DNA of 64,000 nucleotides from Psychromonas sp030397575 (GTDB lineage Bacteria; Pseudomonadota; Gammaproteobacteria; Enterobacterales; Psychromonadaceae). The notes under the pieces were generated by a model, which made no database searches, was not told the origin of the DNA, and was given only the letters and a program-made list of their open reading frames with translations. A program made the position numbers and the translations under genes. The stretch is taken from the NCBI RefSeq assembly GCF_046250175.1, contig NZ_CP176468.1. One strand, given 5' to 3'. Positions within the stretch are counted from its first letter, which is position 1, and each line of letters begins with the position of its first letter. This document shows positions 23,729 through 32,999 of the stretch, in pieces.

Positions 23729-24940
23729 CTACATAGGTATGACTCGATCGTTTACTATCAACTCCCCTCTATCTAAAGTTGCCTGTAAACTTAATTTATC
23801 TGCGTCTTGAGCCAAGATGCCATTGTTTAAAGCCATTTGTAAAAGGCCTGTAAAAACAGACTCCCCAAGTAACGATTGCGGTAAGCTGAGATTTAAAGTT
23901 CCATTACTGTAATCAATTAACATCAGTGGATTATTAGTAACAGTTTGTAACGCAACATTCGGTTGAACATCCATTTTCAAGTTAGCACTCACTTGCCCCC
24001 AAGGCGTTTTTGAATGGAGCTTATCCAAATCAACATTTACACCTAAACTCACTAAGTAACTTAAGGCTTTGTGCATAACCTCAGGATCATCGATATTCAT
24101 CTTCAACTCGTTCAATGCTGCAATATTCAATTTATTAAGCGCTAAAGAGAGCTCAGTATCAGTAAACGTTTGTGGTCCATTGTGTAAACTTTTCACTTTC
24201 CATGTATTTTGGCTATTCAGTGTTAATCGGTCATCGGCGGTTGTACTCGCGCCACTTAAACTAGCCTGTTGTAAGGTCAGCTGTTTATCCGCACGTTGAA
24301 AATCAAACTCTCCAATATCAGCTTTGTATTGATAATCGACGAGATTCGCAGCCTCTAATTTGATAAAAGAAGCGACAATAGAGATATCCTTTGCCGCAAA
24401 ATGATCGCTTTCTACCACACCATTAAAACCACCCCAGTTCAACTTCATATCACTTTGTTGGTTTTTTAAGTCGTAATCATAAGTTAATGTTAATGGCCCT
24501 GTATTTAACGTCTCTTGTGACGTTTCATAAAGACCTTTAGGTAGAGATAGTTTGCCTTGTACTTTACCAAACACATTAATTTCTTCTGTAGAACTAAACC
24601 AATCTTCGGTTTGGAAGAAAGTGTTCAACTTATTCTGCAACGCTTGATCAGATAATTGCATTGTATTCACAGAACGAGCTTTATAAGGGTAATGAGTAAT
24701 ATCAGATGCCATTATAATCTCTAACGGCGCGCGCTCTGGCAGAGAAACTAACACTTTAAAATCTGCGTGAGTATGAAAGAACGACTTGTGATAATCAAGT
24801 AACTGAACATCCACATCAGGGCTATCAAGTTGAGCAATTTGCTCCTTTAATGTTTTTTCTATTTGAACGCCAACAAAGTAAGTGCTACCCAATAACAGAC
24901 AACCTACGATTAATATACTTATAATGAATAATTTTCTCAT
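23729..24940 (-). CDS. DUF945-family (YdgA-like) protein
   Basis: A 403-residue protein with one N-terminal membrane anchor (LFIISILIVGCLLLGSTYFV) and a large exported part rich in beta structure, matching YdgA/DUF945: the opening GVQIEKTLKEQIAQLDSPDV, the middle LTYDYDLKNQQSDMKLNWGG and the C-terminal LDRGELIVNDRVIPM. In E. coli the relative is an inner-membrane-anchored periplasmic protein of unclear role. Monocistronic, convergent with the MBL hydrolase. Confidence 0.8.
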   Translation of the reverse strand: MRKLFIISILIVGCLLLGSTYFVGVQIEKTLKEQIAQLDSPDVDVQLLDYHKSFFHTHADFKVLVSLPERAPLEIIMASDITHYPYKARSVNTMQLSDQALQNKLNTFFQTEDWFSSTEEINVFGKVQGKLSLPKGLYETSQETLNTGPLTLTYDYDLKNQQSDMKLNWGGFNGVVESDHFAAKDISIVASFIKLEAANLVDYQYKADIGEFDFQRADKQLTLQQASLSGASTTADDRLTLNSQNTWKVKSLHNGPQTFTDTELSLALNKLNIAALNELKMNIDDPEVMHKALSYLVSLGVNVDLDKLHSKTPWGQVSANLKMDVQPNVALQTVTNNPLMLIDYSNGTLNLSLPQSLLGESVFTGLLQMALNNGILAQDADKLSLQATLDRGELIVNDRVIPM

Positions 24941-25520
24941 TATAACCTCATCAAAAAAGCGGATAATTAAGACACGCTCAAATCAATAGAAAAGAGAGTG
25001 AGATTTACCTCATTATTTATGTAAAACATTATAGATTACAATAGTCAGAGCACATATAGAGGTAGATTTGACTAAAATAAATTAAATCAAACTGCAGTGT
25101 TAACCGATTTACGTAAATAAGTTTGATGATAGAACCTATCTCTAGGGGCTTTTATGACCCCTTCTAGTATTGCTTCAGACAGGCGTTGCGATAACTTTCA
25201 GGATTCCATCAGACAAAAATATTCATGAGTAACAACTTAAATCAAACCTAAAAGGATTAAAGAGCGTAAGTAATAACAAAGCGGATGCTGGTTTATTGCG
25301 GGTATGAGCTTTACAATGTCGTTAATTATTAGCGATATTATCTGCAAAGAGCCGAAGTCTCTGATGACTGTTAAAGAGCAGTTTCACTGACCTCAACCAT
25401 TTCAGGTATTATTGATTACATTATATTAATGAAAGCACTAAAGCGGAGTAAATGCATCACGCAACTCCACTATTAAAAGTCTGCCCTTGTAGGCTTTATA
25501 TTATTGATAAGGAACACAAC
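24941..25520. other. 580-bp intergenic region upstream of cobO
   Basis: I see no gene here; the frame from 25452 that continues into cobO lacks a ribosome site. A small inverted repeat AGGGGCTTTTATGACCCCT lies near 25143. I looked for a cobalamin riboswitch, given the cobO gene, and found no B12-box (GCCACTG) or matching core. The unusual length suggests regulatory content or a lost gene. Confidence 0.45.
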
Positions 25521-26129
25521 ATGGCTACTGACCAAATCTCAGAAGAAAAACATTTAAAGAAAATGAAAGCAGTGAAAGAAAAACAAGATCAAAAGATCGC
25601 TGCTGCTAAAGAAGAGCGTGGTGTCAGTATTTTATTAGCCGGCCCAGGTAAAGGTAAAAGTAGCTCTGCTTTTGGTATGTTAGCGCGCTCACTAGGACAT
25701 GGCCATAAAGTTGCAGTAGTCCAGTTCCTAAAAGGTGCGATGTCGACAGGCGAAGAAAAGTTTTTTAACAGTCATGACAATGTTGATTGGTACACTATGG
25801 GTGATGGCTTCACTTGGGAAACTCAAAACCGTCAGAATGATATTGCCAGTGCAGAGAAAGCATGGAAAAAAGCGGAAGAATTGCTTGCTGATGATTCATA
25901 CCAGTTGGTGATTCTAGATGAAATCACTTACATGTTTAAATATCAGTACCTTGAACTACAACCAACACTAGATGCACTTAAAAATCGTCCTCGTGACATG
26001 AATGTAGTATTAACCGGTCGAGGTCCAAAACAAGAATTAATCGATGCGGTTGATACTTACAGTATGATCCTTGCTGAAAAACATGCTTTTAAAGATGGCG
26101 TAAAAGCACAAGCTGGCATTGAGTGGTAA
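25521..26129 (+). CDS. cobO: cob(I)yrinic acid a,c-diamide adenosyltransferase
   Basis: A 202-residue ATP:corrinoid adenosyltransferase (CobO/BtuR/CobA family) that makes adenosylcobalamin forms. P-loop GPGKGKSSSAFGMLARSLGH, then VQFLKGAMSTGEEKFF, the DGFTWET loop and LVILDEITYMFKYQYL with RGPKQELIDAVD near the end. Start at 25521 chosen for AAGGAACACAAC before the ATG and family length. Alone, with no other cobalamin genes in the window, so a salvage role is likely. A bidirectional terminator follows. Confidence 0.93.
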   Translation: MATDQISEEKHLKKMKAVKEKQDQKIAAAKEERGVSILLAGPGKGKSSSAFGMLARSLGHGHKVAVVQFLKGAMSTGEEKFFNSHDNVDWYTMGDGFTWETQNRQNDIASAEKAWKKAEELLADDSYQLVILDEITYMFKYQYLELQPTLDALKNRPRDMNVVLTGRGPKQELIDAVDTYSMILAEKHAFKDGVKAQAGIEW

Positions 26130-26168
26130 TAACCATACTACTAGGTAATCGCTACAGCTGATTAAAAC

Positions 26169-26207
26169 AAAAAGGGCTTGTCGTATTATAACGACAAGCC
26201 CTTTTTA
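26169..26207. terminator. strong bidirectional terminator between cobO and prlC
   Basis: AAAAAGGGCTTGTCGT and ACGACAAGCCCTTTTT form a perfect 16-bp stem around ATTATA, with A-run and T-run on the two flanks, so it terminates transcription from both sides. Confidence 0.92.
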
Positions 26208-26233
26208 ATTGCAGCTAGAACTGTTCGTCCAGC

Positions 26234-28294
26234 TTACTGAATACCTGAATGACGTAATAACGCATCAATTGATGGCTCACGTCCCATAAAGTTTTTAAAC
26301 AAGGTCATTGGTGCTTCACTCCCCCCTTTCTCAAGAATGTTATTTAAGAAAGAACGCCCTGTCTCTGCATCAAAGATACCATTTTCTTCAAAACGTGAGA
26401 ACGCATCTGCAGATAATACTTCAGCCCATTTGTAACTGTAATAACCAGCAGCATAACCACCAGCGAAAATATGGCTAAAACTATGTTGGAAGCGATTAAA
26501 TGACGGTGCATTAATCACTGCAACTTTAGCTCTCACTTCACTTAAGACCACTTGTGCTTGGCCAGTATGACCAGCCTGATACTGATGATGTAACAAGAAA
26601 TCAAACAGTGAAAATTCAAGCTGACGAACCATTTGTAATGCACTATTGTAATTTTTAGCCTGTAACATCTTTTTCAATAAATCAGATGGTAAAGTATCAC
26701 CCGTATCAACATGTCCGGAAATTAACGCTAATGCTTCTGGTTCCCAACACCAGTTCTCTAAAAACTGACTTGGTAGCTCAACAGCATCCCATGCAACACC
26801 ATTAATCCCAGCTACACCAGAGGCTTCAACCTTGGTTAACATATGGTGAAGACCGTGACCAAACTCATGGAACAGTGTTACTACTTCATCATGCGTAAAC
26901 AACGCTTCTTGTTCACCCACTGGTTTATTAAAGTTACAAGTTAAGTACGCCACTGGTAATTGTAAACTACCATCAACCTTACGGCGGCGACCTCGACATG
27001 TATTCATCCATGCTCCACCACGTTTGTGCGCGCGAGCATATAAGTCAAGATAGAAACTACCTACTAGCTCTTTTTGACGGTTATAGATTTCAAAAAAACG
27101 CACATCCTGATGCCACACATCGACGTCTTTTGACTCTTTAATGTTTAAATCAAATAGGCGATTTACAACGTCAAATAAACCCGATACTACTCGGCTTTCT
27201 GGGAAGTAAGGGCGTAGCTGTTCATCAGAGATTTGGTAGCGTTGCTGTTTTAACAGCTCTGCATAATAGCTTAAGTCCCAAGACTCTAACGTTTCTAAAC
27301 CATCTTTTTGTCGAGCAAAGGCTAATACTTCATCTCGTTCTTGTTCTGCTTGCTTTGTTGACTTTTCAGCAAGTTGAGTTAAGAAATCAATCACTTGTTC
27401 GGGTTCGTCAGCCATTTTAGTTGCTAAGCTGTATTCGCCGTAATCATTAAAATCAAGTAACTGTGCTAGTTCATGGCGTAATGCTAAAATTTGCTCAATG
27501 ATATCGCTGTTATCAAACTCATTGGCATTTGGTCCTTGATCTGAAGCACGTGTCGCAAAAGCCGTGTACATCTCTTCACGTAGTTCACGATTTTCAGCAT
27601 AAGACATTACCGCTAAGTAGCTTGGGAAATCTAAAGTAAATAAGTACCCTTCTTGCTCTTTTTCTTGCGCCGCTTGTTGTGCCGCTGCAATCGCTGTTTT
27701 TGGTAAACCAGCTAACAGATCAAGATCTGTCACTAATTTACTCCACGCTAATGTCGCATCCATAACATTATTGCTAAAGGTTGATTGTAACTGCGAAAGT
27801 TGTTGTTTAATTTCACCGTAGCGTTTTTGTTTTTCTTCACTTAGTGCAATACCCGCTAATTTAAAGTCGCGTAGTTCATTTTCAATGACTTTTTGTTGTG
27901 CGCCTGTTAATTCTGAGAAATCACTACTGTTAGCAATGCTGAGGTATGCCTCATATAAACCTTGGTGTTGGCCAACGTAAGTGCCATATTCTGAAAACAA
28001 ACCAAGGCAAGCATCATGTGCTGTACGTAATTCATCGTTACTGACCACTGAGTTCATGTGCGAAATTGGGGACCAAAGCTTGCCAAGATGGTCATCTGCT
28101 TCATCTAATACGGCAACAAAGTTATCCCAAGTGTAGGTATCTAGCTCAGCTAATTTTTGTTCAATTAAGGCTTTATTATCGGCAATAGTTTGTTTAACAA
28201 TCGGCTCAATTTCAGCGATTTTTAATTGGCTAAACAAAGGAAGGCCATCTGTTTTTAATAAACTTGAATCTTTTATTGTAGTCATAGCATTCAT
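26234..28294 (-). CDS. prlC: PrlC: oligopeptidase A (M3 metallopeptidase)
   Basis: A 686-residue cytoplasmic zinc oligopeptidase that degrades signal peptides and short peptides. The active site LFHEFGHGLHHML (HExxH, near residue 478) is present, with the third ligand Glu in the downstream DAVELPSQFLENWCWEP. Further family signatures are FYLDLYARAHKRGGAW and YAAGYYSYKWAEVLSADAF. Length fits E. coli PrlC. The ATG at 28285 is an alternative start; neither has a strong ribosome site. Confidence 0.94.
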   Translation of the reverse strand: MNAMTTIKDSSLLKTDGLPLFSQLKIAEIEPIVKQTIADNKALIEQKLAELDTYTWDNFVAVLDEADDHLGKLWSPISHMNSVVSNDELRTAHDACLGLFSEYGTYVGQHQGLYEAYLSIANSSDFSELTGAQQKVIENELRDFKLAGIALSEEKQKRYGEIKQQLSQLQSTFSNNVMDATLAWSKLVTDLDLLAGLPKTAIAAAQQAAQEKEQEGYLFTLDFPSYLAVMSYAENRELREEMYTAFATRASDQGPNANEFDNSDIIEQILALRHELAQLLDFNDYGEYSLATKMADEPEQVIDFLTQLAEKSTKQAEQERDEVLAFARQKDGLETLESWDLSYYAELLKQQRYQISDEQLRPYFPESRVVSGLFDVVNRLFDLNIKESKDVDVWHQDVRFFEIYNRQKELVGSFYLDLYARAHKRGGAWMNTCRGRRRKVDGSLQLPVAYLTCNFNKPVGEQEALFTHDEVVTLFHEFGHGLHHMLTKVEASGVAGINGVAWDAVELPSQFLENWCWEPEALALISGHVDTGDTLPSDLLKKMLQAKNYNSALQMVRQLEFSLFDFLLHHQYQAGHTGQAQVVLSEVRAKVAVINAPSFNRFQHSFSHIFAGGYAAGYYSYKWAEVLSADAFSRFEENGIFDAETGRSFLNNILEKGGSEAPMTLFKNFMGREPSIDALLRHSGIQ

Positions 28295-28489
28295 CTTATC
28301 TGAGAAGGAACTAATAATATGAGGCTAAGAATCGTAAAATTCAAGGTATCAGCACCGTAAGCAAACATATATTTCGGGCAAATAACTAAAACTTATCTAA
28401 TATAATGACTTAGCGACTCATAAATATTTTAAAGGCGAGGTCTAAATGGTAGTCTTACCTACAACGATTTGGGTAGTAGGTTCATATAA

Positions 28490-30478
28490 ATGTTAAGAAA
28501 TAAAATGCAATCATTAATTAATTTACAATCTTTTAGAATGAAAAATAGTTTGTCGATTCGTCTGTTTTCTTACGTTTTAGTATGCAGCTTTGCGCTGGCT
28601 GTGATTATTACCCTATTACAGCTATTATTCGATTATCAAAATAACTTAGCCAAAATTAATGCCAATATAGCTCAAGTTGAATCTAGCTTTGTAGAGCCCT
28701 TAGCAAATAGCCTTTGGAACTTTGATAAAGAACAAATCGAAGCCCAAAGCAAAGGCATTATAAACTTGCCTTATATGCAATACGTTAAAGTCTATGAAGT
28801 GGTAGGTAATACTGAAGTAGCTATTTCTCATCAAGGTATATTTCAAGAGAAGTATGACATAAGTGCAAAGTTTGATTTAGTACACCAAAGACAAGTGGTA
28901 GGCACTTTATTTGTCGCGGCCTCTTTAGATCAGGTTTACCAGCAATTACTTGATAATGCGCTATCCATCTTAGTTAACCAAACACTTAAGATCATGGTTG
29001 TTGCCCTCAGTATTCTACTCATTATCTATTACACTGTGATTCGACATATCAATAAAATCGCTTTGTACACACGTCATATCAAGCTTTCCTCTCACAATAA
29101 AAACTTGGTACTGGATGGACGAAAAGCCAACCTATCAACTTCCAATGATGAGTTAGATGAATTGGTTTACCTACTGAATAAGATGCAAAGACGGATCGTG
29201 GCAGAATTAACTGATAAAGAGATAGCCATTAATGAATTGCAACAAGAGCGAGATTTCTCAGCCACTATAATTAACTCCTCTAGTACTATCATCTGTTGCT
29301 TAGATGCAGATTTCAAAATAGCCACCATTAACCCAGCAGCGGTTATACTAACTGGTTACTCTCAAGAAGAGTTAAACCAGAAAAATTGGTTAGACATTTT
29401 TGTGTTAGCAGAGCGCCAACCTGAGTTACAAGAAAAGCTATCTGAAAATGAGCCTTTAGATGGGATTGAAATAGAGATGCACGACCAGATGGGGGAAGTA
29501 AACACCCTACTCTGGACCTTCTCAGCTTTCTATGAAGGCATGGATATTAAGTATCTAATTGGCTTTGGTCACGATATTACTCAGCAAAAACAAGTTGAAC
29601 AGCAAATACTGCAACTTAACGATCAATTAGAAGATAAAGTCAATAAACGAACCGCAGCATTAACCGCAAGTAATGCGCAAATGGTACAGACTGTTGAGCA
29701 ACTAAAACGTACCCAACAAACCTTAGTGGAGTCTAAAAAAATGGCTTCGCTAGGCAGTTTAGTGGCTGGCGTTGCACATGAGATTAACACGCCTATTGGT
29801 ATGAGTGTGACCACAGCCTCCGCTTTACAAGAAGAGATTACAGCCTTGAATGAGCACCTTCATGAAGATGAAATTTCTCGATCTTATTTAAACCGTTTTG
29901 TAGAACAATCTCAAGAATCAAGTAAGCAACTACATAGTAACCTAAAACGAGCAGCTGAACTGATCAGCAGTTTTAAACAAGTTGCAGTAGATCAATCATC
30001 AGAATCTTGTTATTCATTTAACCTGAAAGAAAATGTTGAACAAGTCGCAATCTCTTTAAAACACAAAATAAAACAAAGTAAAACGCAGGTGCATATTGAT
30101 TGCCCAGAGGCACTCTCTATGTATAGTTTCCCTGGCAGCTTTGTACAAATTTACTCGAACCTCATCATCAACTCTATTATTCATGGTTTTCACGATTGGC
30201 CAGGCGAACGCAATATTTTCATCAATATTGCATTACAGGATAAAACATTAATTATTGATTACCGAGATACCGGAAGAGGCATTGCTGAAGATATTGCACA
30301 ACGTGTGTTTGACCCCTTTGTAACTTCTCAAAAAGGCTCTGGTGGCAGCGGTTTAGGTACACATATTGTTTACAATATCGTCAGTCAATTATTTAAAGGA
30401 AATATTGAATATATCGCTGAAGCAGAGGGAGCACGCTTTGTTATGTCTATTCCCTATCGTGCCAGTATGAACGGATAA
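28490..30478 (+). CDS. membrane sensor histidine kinase with PAS domain
   Basis: A 662-residue orphan kinase. TM1 about residues 24-46, a periplasmic domain of about 110 residues, TM2 about 165-183, a HAMP-like linker, PAS about 253-366 (STIICCLDADFKIATINPAA), a coiled coil, then the dimerisation box LGSLVAGVAHEINTPIG with phospho-accepting His near residue 430. The ATPase follows: N-box SNLIINSIIHGFHD, G1 DTGRGIAEDI, and GSGGSGLGTHIVYNI. It has no receiver domain and no adjacent response regulator, so its partner lies elsewhere. Similar architectures occur in large marine gammaproteobacterial kinase sets. Signal unknown. Confidence 0.88.
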   Translation: MLRNKMQSLINLQSFRMKNSLSIRLFSYVLVCSFALAVIITLLQLLFDYQNNLAKINANIAQVESSFVEPLANSLWNFDKEQIEAQSKGIINLPYMQYVKVYEVVGNTEVAISHQGIFQEKYDISAKFDLVHQRQVVGTLFVAASLDQVYQQLLDNALSILVNQTLKIMVVALSILLIIYYTVIRHINKIALYTRHIKLSSHNKNLVLDGRKANLSTSNDELDELVYLLNKMQRRIVAELTDKEIAINELQQERDFSATIINSSSTIICCLDADFKIATINPAAVILTGYSQEELNQKNWLDIFVLAERQPELQEKLSENEPLDGIEIEMHDQMGEVNTLLWTFSAFYEGMDIKYLIGFGHDITQQKQVEQQILQLNDQLEDKVNKRTAALTASNAQMVQTVEQLKRTQQTLVESKKMASLGSLVAGVAHEINTPIGMSVTTASALQEEITALNEHLHEDEISRSYLNRFVEQSQESSKQLHSNLKRAAELISSFKQVAVDQSSESCYSFNLKENVEQVAISLKHKIKQSKTQVHIDCPEALSMYSFPGSFVQIYSNLIINSIIHGFHDWPGERNIFINIALQDKTLIIDYRDTGRGIAEDIAQRVFDPFVTSQKGSGGSGLGTHIVYNIVSQLFKGNIEYIAEAEGARFVMSIPYRASMNG

Positions 30479-30490
30479 TAAAGAGGTATA

Positions 30491-30521
30491 AATCCCTGTC
30501 GTAGCCACTACAACAGGGATT
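30491..30521. terminator. probable terminator between the kinase gene and engB
   Basis: AATCCCTGT and ACAGGGATT form a perfect 9-bp stem whose interior GTAG/CTAC also pairs, making a strong hairpin between two convergent genes. The T-tracts are poor on both sides (ATTTAT on the minus strand), so efficiency is uncertain. Confidence 0.55.
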
Positions 30522-30527
30522 AAATGG

Positions 30528-31220
30528 CTAGTTTTCGTCGTTTTCTTGTATTGGTGTTTCTACTGTTTCTTGTTCAACTTCAAGCAAATCATGTTCACCA
30601 TACCATTGCGCAATTTTACGCTCTAATACATCAACACCTAACCCTTTTAATGATGAAAACAGTTCTACCTGTACATCGCCTTCAAAGTTTTTTGCTTCTT
30701 CACGCATTTTTAGTAATGTCGCTTTACGAGCACCCTGTTTCAACTTATCAGCTTTAGTTAATAGCGCTAACACAGGAATATTGGCATCGATAGCCCAAAA
30801 AATTAACTGTTGGTCTAGATCTTTAAAAGGGTGGCGAACATCCATTAGTACCACTAATCCTTTTAGTGACTCACGCTCTTGTAGGTATTCACCTAGCGAC
30901 TTTTGCCATTTCAGTTTCATCTCTAATGGTACTTTCGCAAAACCATAACCAGGTAAATCAATTAAGCGTTTACCTTCTTCCACTTCAAACACATTGATTA
31001 ACTGCGTTCGACCAGGTGTTTTACTGGTTCTTGCTAAGCTTTTTTGACGAGTAAGACGATTCAAAGCACTTGACTTTCCAGCGTTAGAACGTCCCGCAAA
31101 AGCAACTTCAATACCACTCTCAACAGGTAAATGCTTATCTAAATGACGAATATCTGGTGCACTAATTAAAAAGTGCGCTTTTTGAAAATGTATTTTTGGA
31201 AACTCCACGATATGCCTCAT
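30528..31220 (-). CDS. engB: EngB/YihA: ribosome-biogenesis GTP-binding protein
   Basis: A 230-residue essential TRAFAC GTPase needed for large-subunit assembly and division. G1 GRSNAGKS, G2/switch TSKTPGRTQLINVF, G3 DLPGYGFAKV, G4 TKADKL and G5 FSSLKGLG are all present. A 15-residue acidic tail (about 215-230, VEQETVETPIQENDEN) exceeds the E. coli protein. It is divergent from yihI, the same neighbourhood as E. coli yihA-csrC-yihI-hemN. Confidence 0.95.
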   Translation of the reverse strand: MRHIVEFPKIHFQKAHFLISAPDIRHLDKHLPVESGIEVAFAGRSNAGKSSALNRLTRQKSLARTSKTPGRTQLINVFEVEEGKRLIDLPGYGFAKVPLEMKLKWQKSLGEYLQERESLKGLVVLMDVRHPFKDLDQQLIFWAIDANIPVLALLTKADKLKQGARKATLLKMREEAKNFEGDVQVELFSSLKGLGVDVLERKIAQWYGEHDLLEVEQETVETPIQENDEN

Positions 31221-31696
31221 CTGTTTTATATAGCAATTTATTATATTCTTGAAAAACTATCTTATGACGGTTTTTATTTGTGCGCATTATAGCACGGCTA
31301 ATTCAACAAACTTTAGGAATTAAATAGAGCGATGATGAAAATTTATTGCGCTCAAATTCCAGGTAATAAGATCTCTTCAGAATAAGTTAAGTCATGTTTC
31401 CTAGTTAACCGAAAGGTGATAAAAATCTTATGCTTAGCCTACACTCAATAGAAAGTCTCAGACGCGTTGTTTAGCTCATGAAAATGACTTATTAAATATA
31501 ATTCTACAGCACATAGATTTAAGACCTAATAAATAGCCATTGATTAAGGTTGCTTGATTGCTAAGCACCCTACAAACCTGTTATTCTGCGCATCATTAAC
31601 ATCCCCAATTTTGGTGTGTAAACACCACTGTTCTTAATGTTATGAAATGTACTAATGGCATTAAGATAAAACTGATATTTAAAGGTAACTATAAAC
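31221..31696. other. 476-bp intergenic region between engB and yihI
   Basis: In E. coli this gap encodes the CsrA-sponge RNA CsrC. I searched by eye for clustered GGA loops on both strands and found only scattered ones, so I cannot support a CsrB/C-type RNA. GGTGTGTAAACACC near 31612 is a short palindrome. Two divergent promoters must lie here. Confidence 0.45.
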
Positions 31697-32269
31697 ATGT
31701 CTCGTTCTAAAAAAAGCCGTACAGCGGGTAACAGTGACGCTAAATTTGATGGCCGTAGAAAAGAAACGTCAACACAAGCAAAAGAAGCACGTGAAAAGAA
31801 ACGTAAAGAAAAATTAAAAGGTAATAAAGCCGGCAATCGTAATGCAGTTGAAAGCAAACAAGGTGCACAACAAAGCCAACGCCAAGCAAAAAATGACAAG
31901 CGTGTTGGCAGCAAGAAACCAGTTGCACTTACGCTTAACGACAAACCGCAAGAAGCGGTTAAGCCTAAAATCGATATGCAACCAAAAGTAAAAGTGGTTA
32001 AAAGCACACCGGCTCCACAAAAGGCGCCAGTTAAAATTTCACCAGAGAAAGAGTTAGCAAATATCGAAAATGATGACCGTTTGAATGATCTTTTAGAGCA
32101 AGCTGAAACTGACCACGCTTTATCGAAAGAAGATCAAGCTTGGGTTGATCAGCAACTAAAACGCCACCAAGAACTAATGAAAGAGTTAGGTTGGGTGGAC
32201 GATGAAGGCGAAGAAGATTTATTGCAACAATTTGAAGATGCAAGCTCTGCATTAGACGAGTTTAGATAG
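31697..32269 (+). CDS. yihI: YihI: Der GTPase-activating protein
   Basis: A 190-residue cytosolic protein with the YihI layout: a very basic, disordered N-terminal half (SRSKKSRTAGNSDAKF, KEAREKKRKEKLKG) and a conserved acidic helical C-terminal part (LNDLLEQAETDHALSKEDQA, WVDQQLKRHQELMKELGWVD). It stimulates the GTPase Der in ribosome assembly (established in E. coli). Followed 12 bp later by the DUF2489 gene and then hemN, conserved in marine relatives. Confidence 0.92.
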   Translation: MSRSKKSRTAGNSDAKFDGRRKETSTQAKEAREKKRKEKLKGNKAGNRNAVESKQGAQQSQRQAKNDKRVGSKKPVALTLNDKPQEAVKPKIDMQPKVKVVKSTPAPQKAPVKISPEKELANIENDDRLNDLLEQAETDHALSKEDQAWVDQQLKRHQELMKELGWVDDEGEEDLLQQFEDASSALDEFR

Positions 32270-32281
32270 GTTAACCTTAAT

Positions 32282-32761
32282 ATGAATACAAGTATGATAT
32301 TAGCAATTGTCGCTGTTGTCGTTATTTTAGCGTTGGCTTTTTATGCAGGCATGTTGCTTAACAAAATTAAAACCCATAAAGCGCGAGCATTAAAAGCAGA
32401 ACAAGCCCAGGCTGAGTTTAAGCAACAAAAAATCCAAGAGCGAAATGATAATATCGTAGAAAGTATTCGTTTTATTGCTAAAGCGACCATGCAAAAGCAA
32501 TGTAATGTATCGGAAGCTGCAATACGTTTAACGGTATTATTAGAAACCTTACAACTTGAAAAACCAGTTGATATTGCAGGTGACTACCCTGCTTTGACTG
32601 CAATGTTTGAAAAAGTTAAAGATATGCCAACCCATGAAGAGCGTAAGGCGCGTCCGGTAAAAGAGATTAAAATATTAGACGTGAGACGCGAGCTTTTTGA
32701 AGCCGAAATGGAAGAGGCGATCATCAAAGAAAGCGCACTACTCGCAGAATTTACTATTTAA
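32282..32761 (+). CDS. DUF2489-family membrane-anchored protein
   Basis: A 159-residue protein with one N-terminal membrane helix (MILAIVAVVVILALAFYAGM), a coiled-coil stretch (KARALKAEQAQAEFKQQKIQ) and the DUF2489 core: RNDNIVESIRFIAKATMQKQ, CNVSEAAIRLTVLLETLQL, LFEAEMEEAIIKESALLAEF. Function unknown. It sits in the yihI-hemN interval seen in Vibrio and Shewanella, probably an operon with yihI. Confidence 0.82.
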   Translation: MNTSMILAIVAVVVILALAFYAGMLLNKIKTHKARALKAEQAQAEFKQQKIQERNDNIVESIRFIAKATMQKQCNVSEAAIRLTVLLETLQLEKPVDIAGDYPALTAMFEKVKDMPTHEERKARPVKEIKILDVRRELFEAEMEEAIIKESALLAEFTI

Positions 32762-32999
32762 CCTCAGTTCTGAGTAATGGAAGCGAAACATTATATAAAA
32801 TCAGATAATTAAATAATTTAACGCAGAAATCCGTATAAATAGCGGTGTTGACTCGCTTTTCTTATCCAGAATTGAAATTATTTAGTCTAAATCAATAGCA
32901 CTTTTTATTAGCTAAGCAACTGATGCAGCTCAATAAAAACGTGCTATTTAGCTGTTATTCTACCCTCACTCATAACCAAAGCATAATAGAGAGTGATAG

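Noticed and set aside
30524..30757. Rightward 77-codon frame overlapping the engB 3' end
   Set aside because: It is wholly antisense to engB, which has all five G motifs; no ribosome site and no family resemblance.
31221..31696. CsrC/CsrB-type regulatory RNA between engB and yihI
   Set aside because: Synteny with E. coli invites it, but repeated GGA hairpin loops and a terminator are not seen on either strand.
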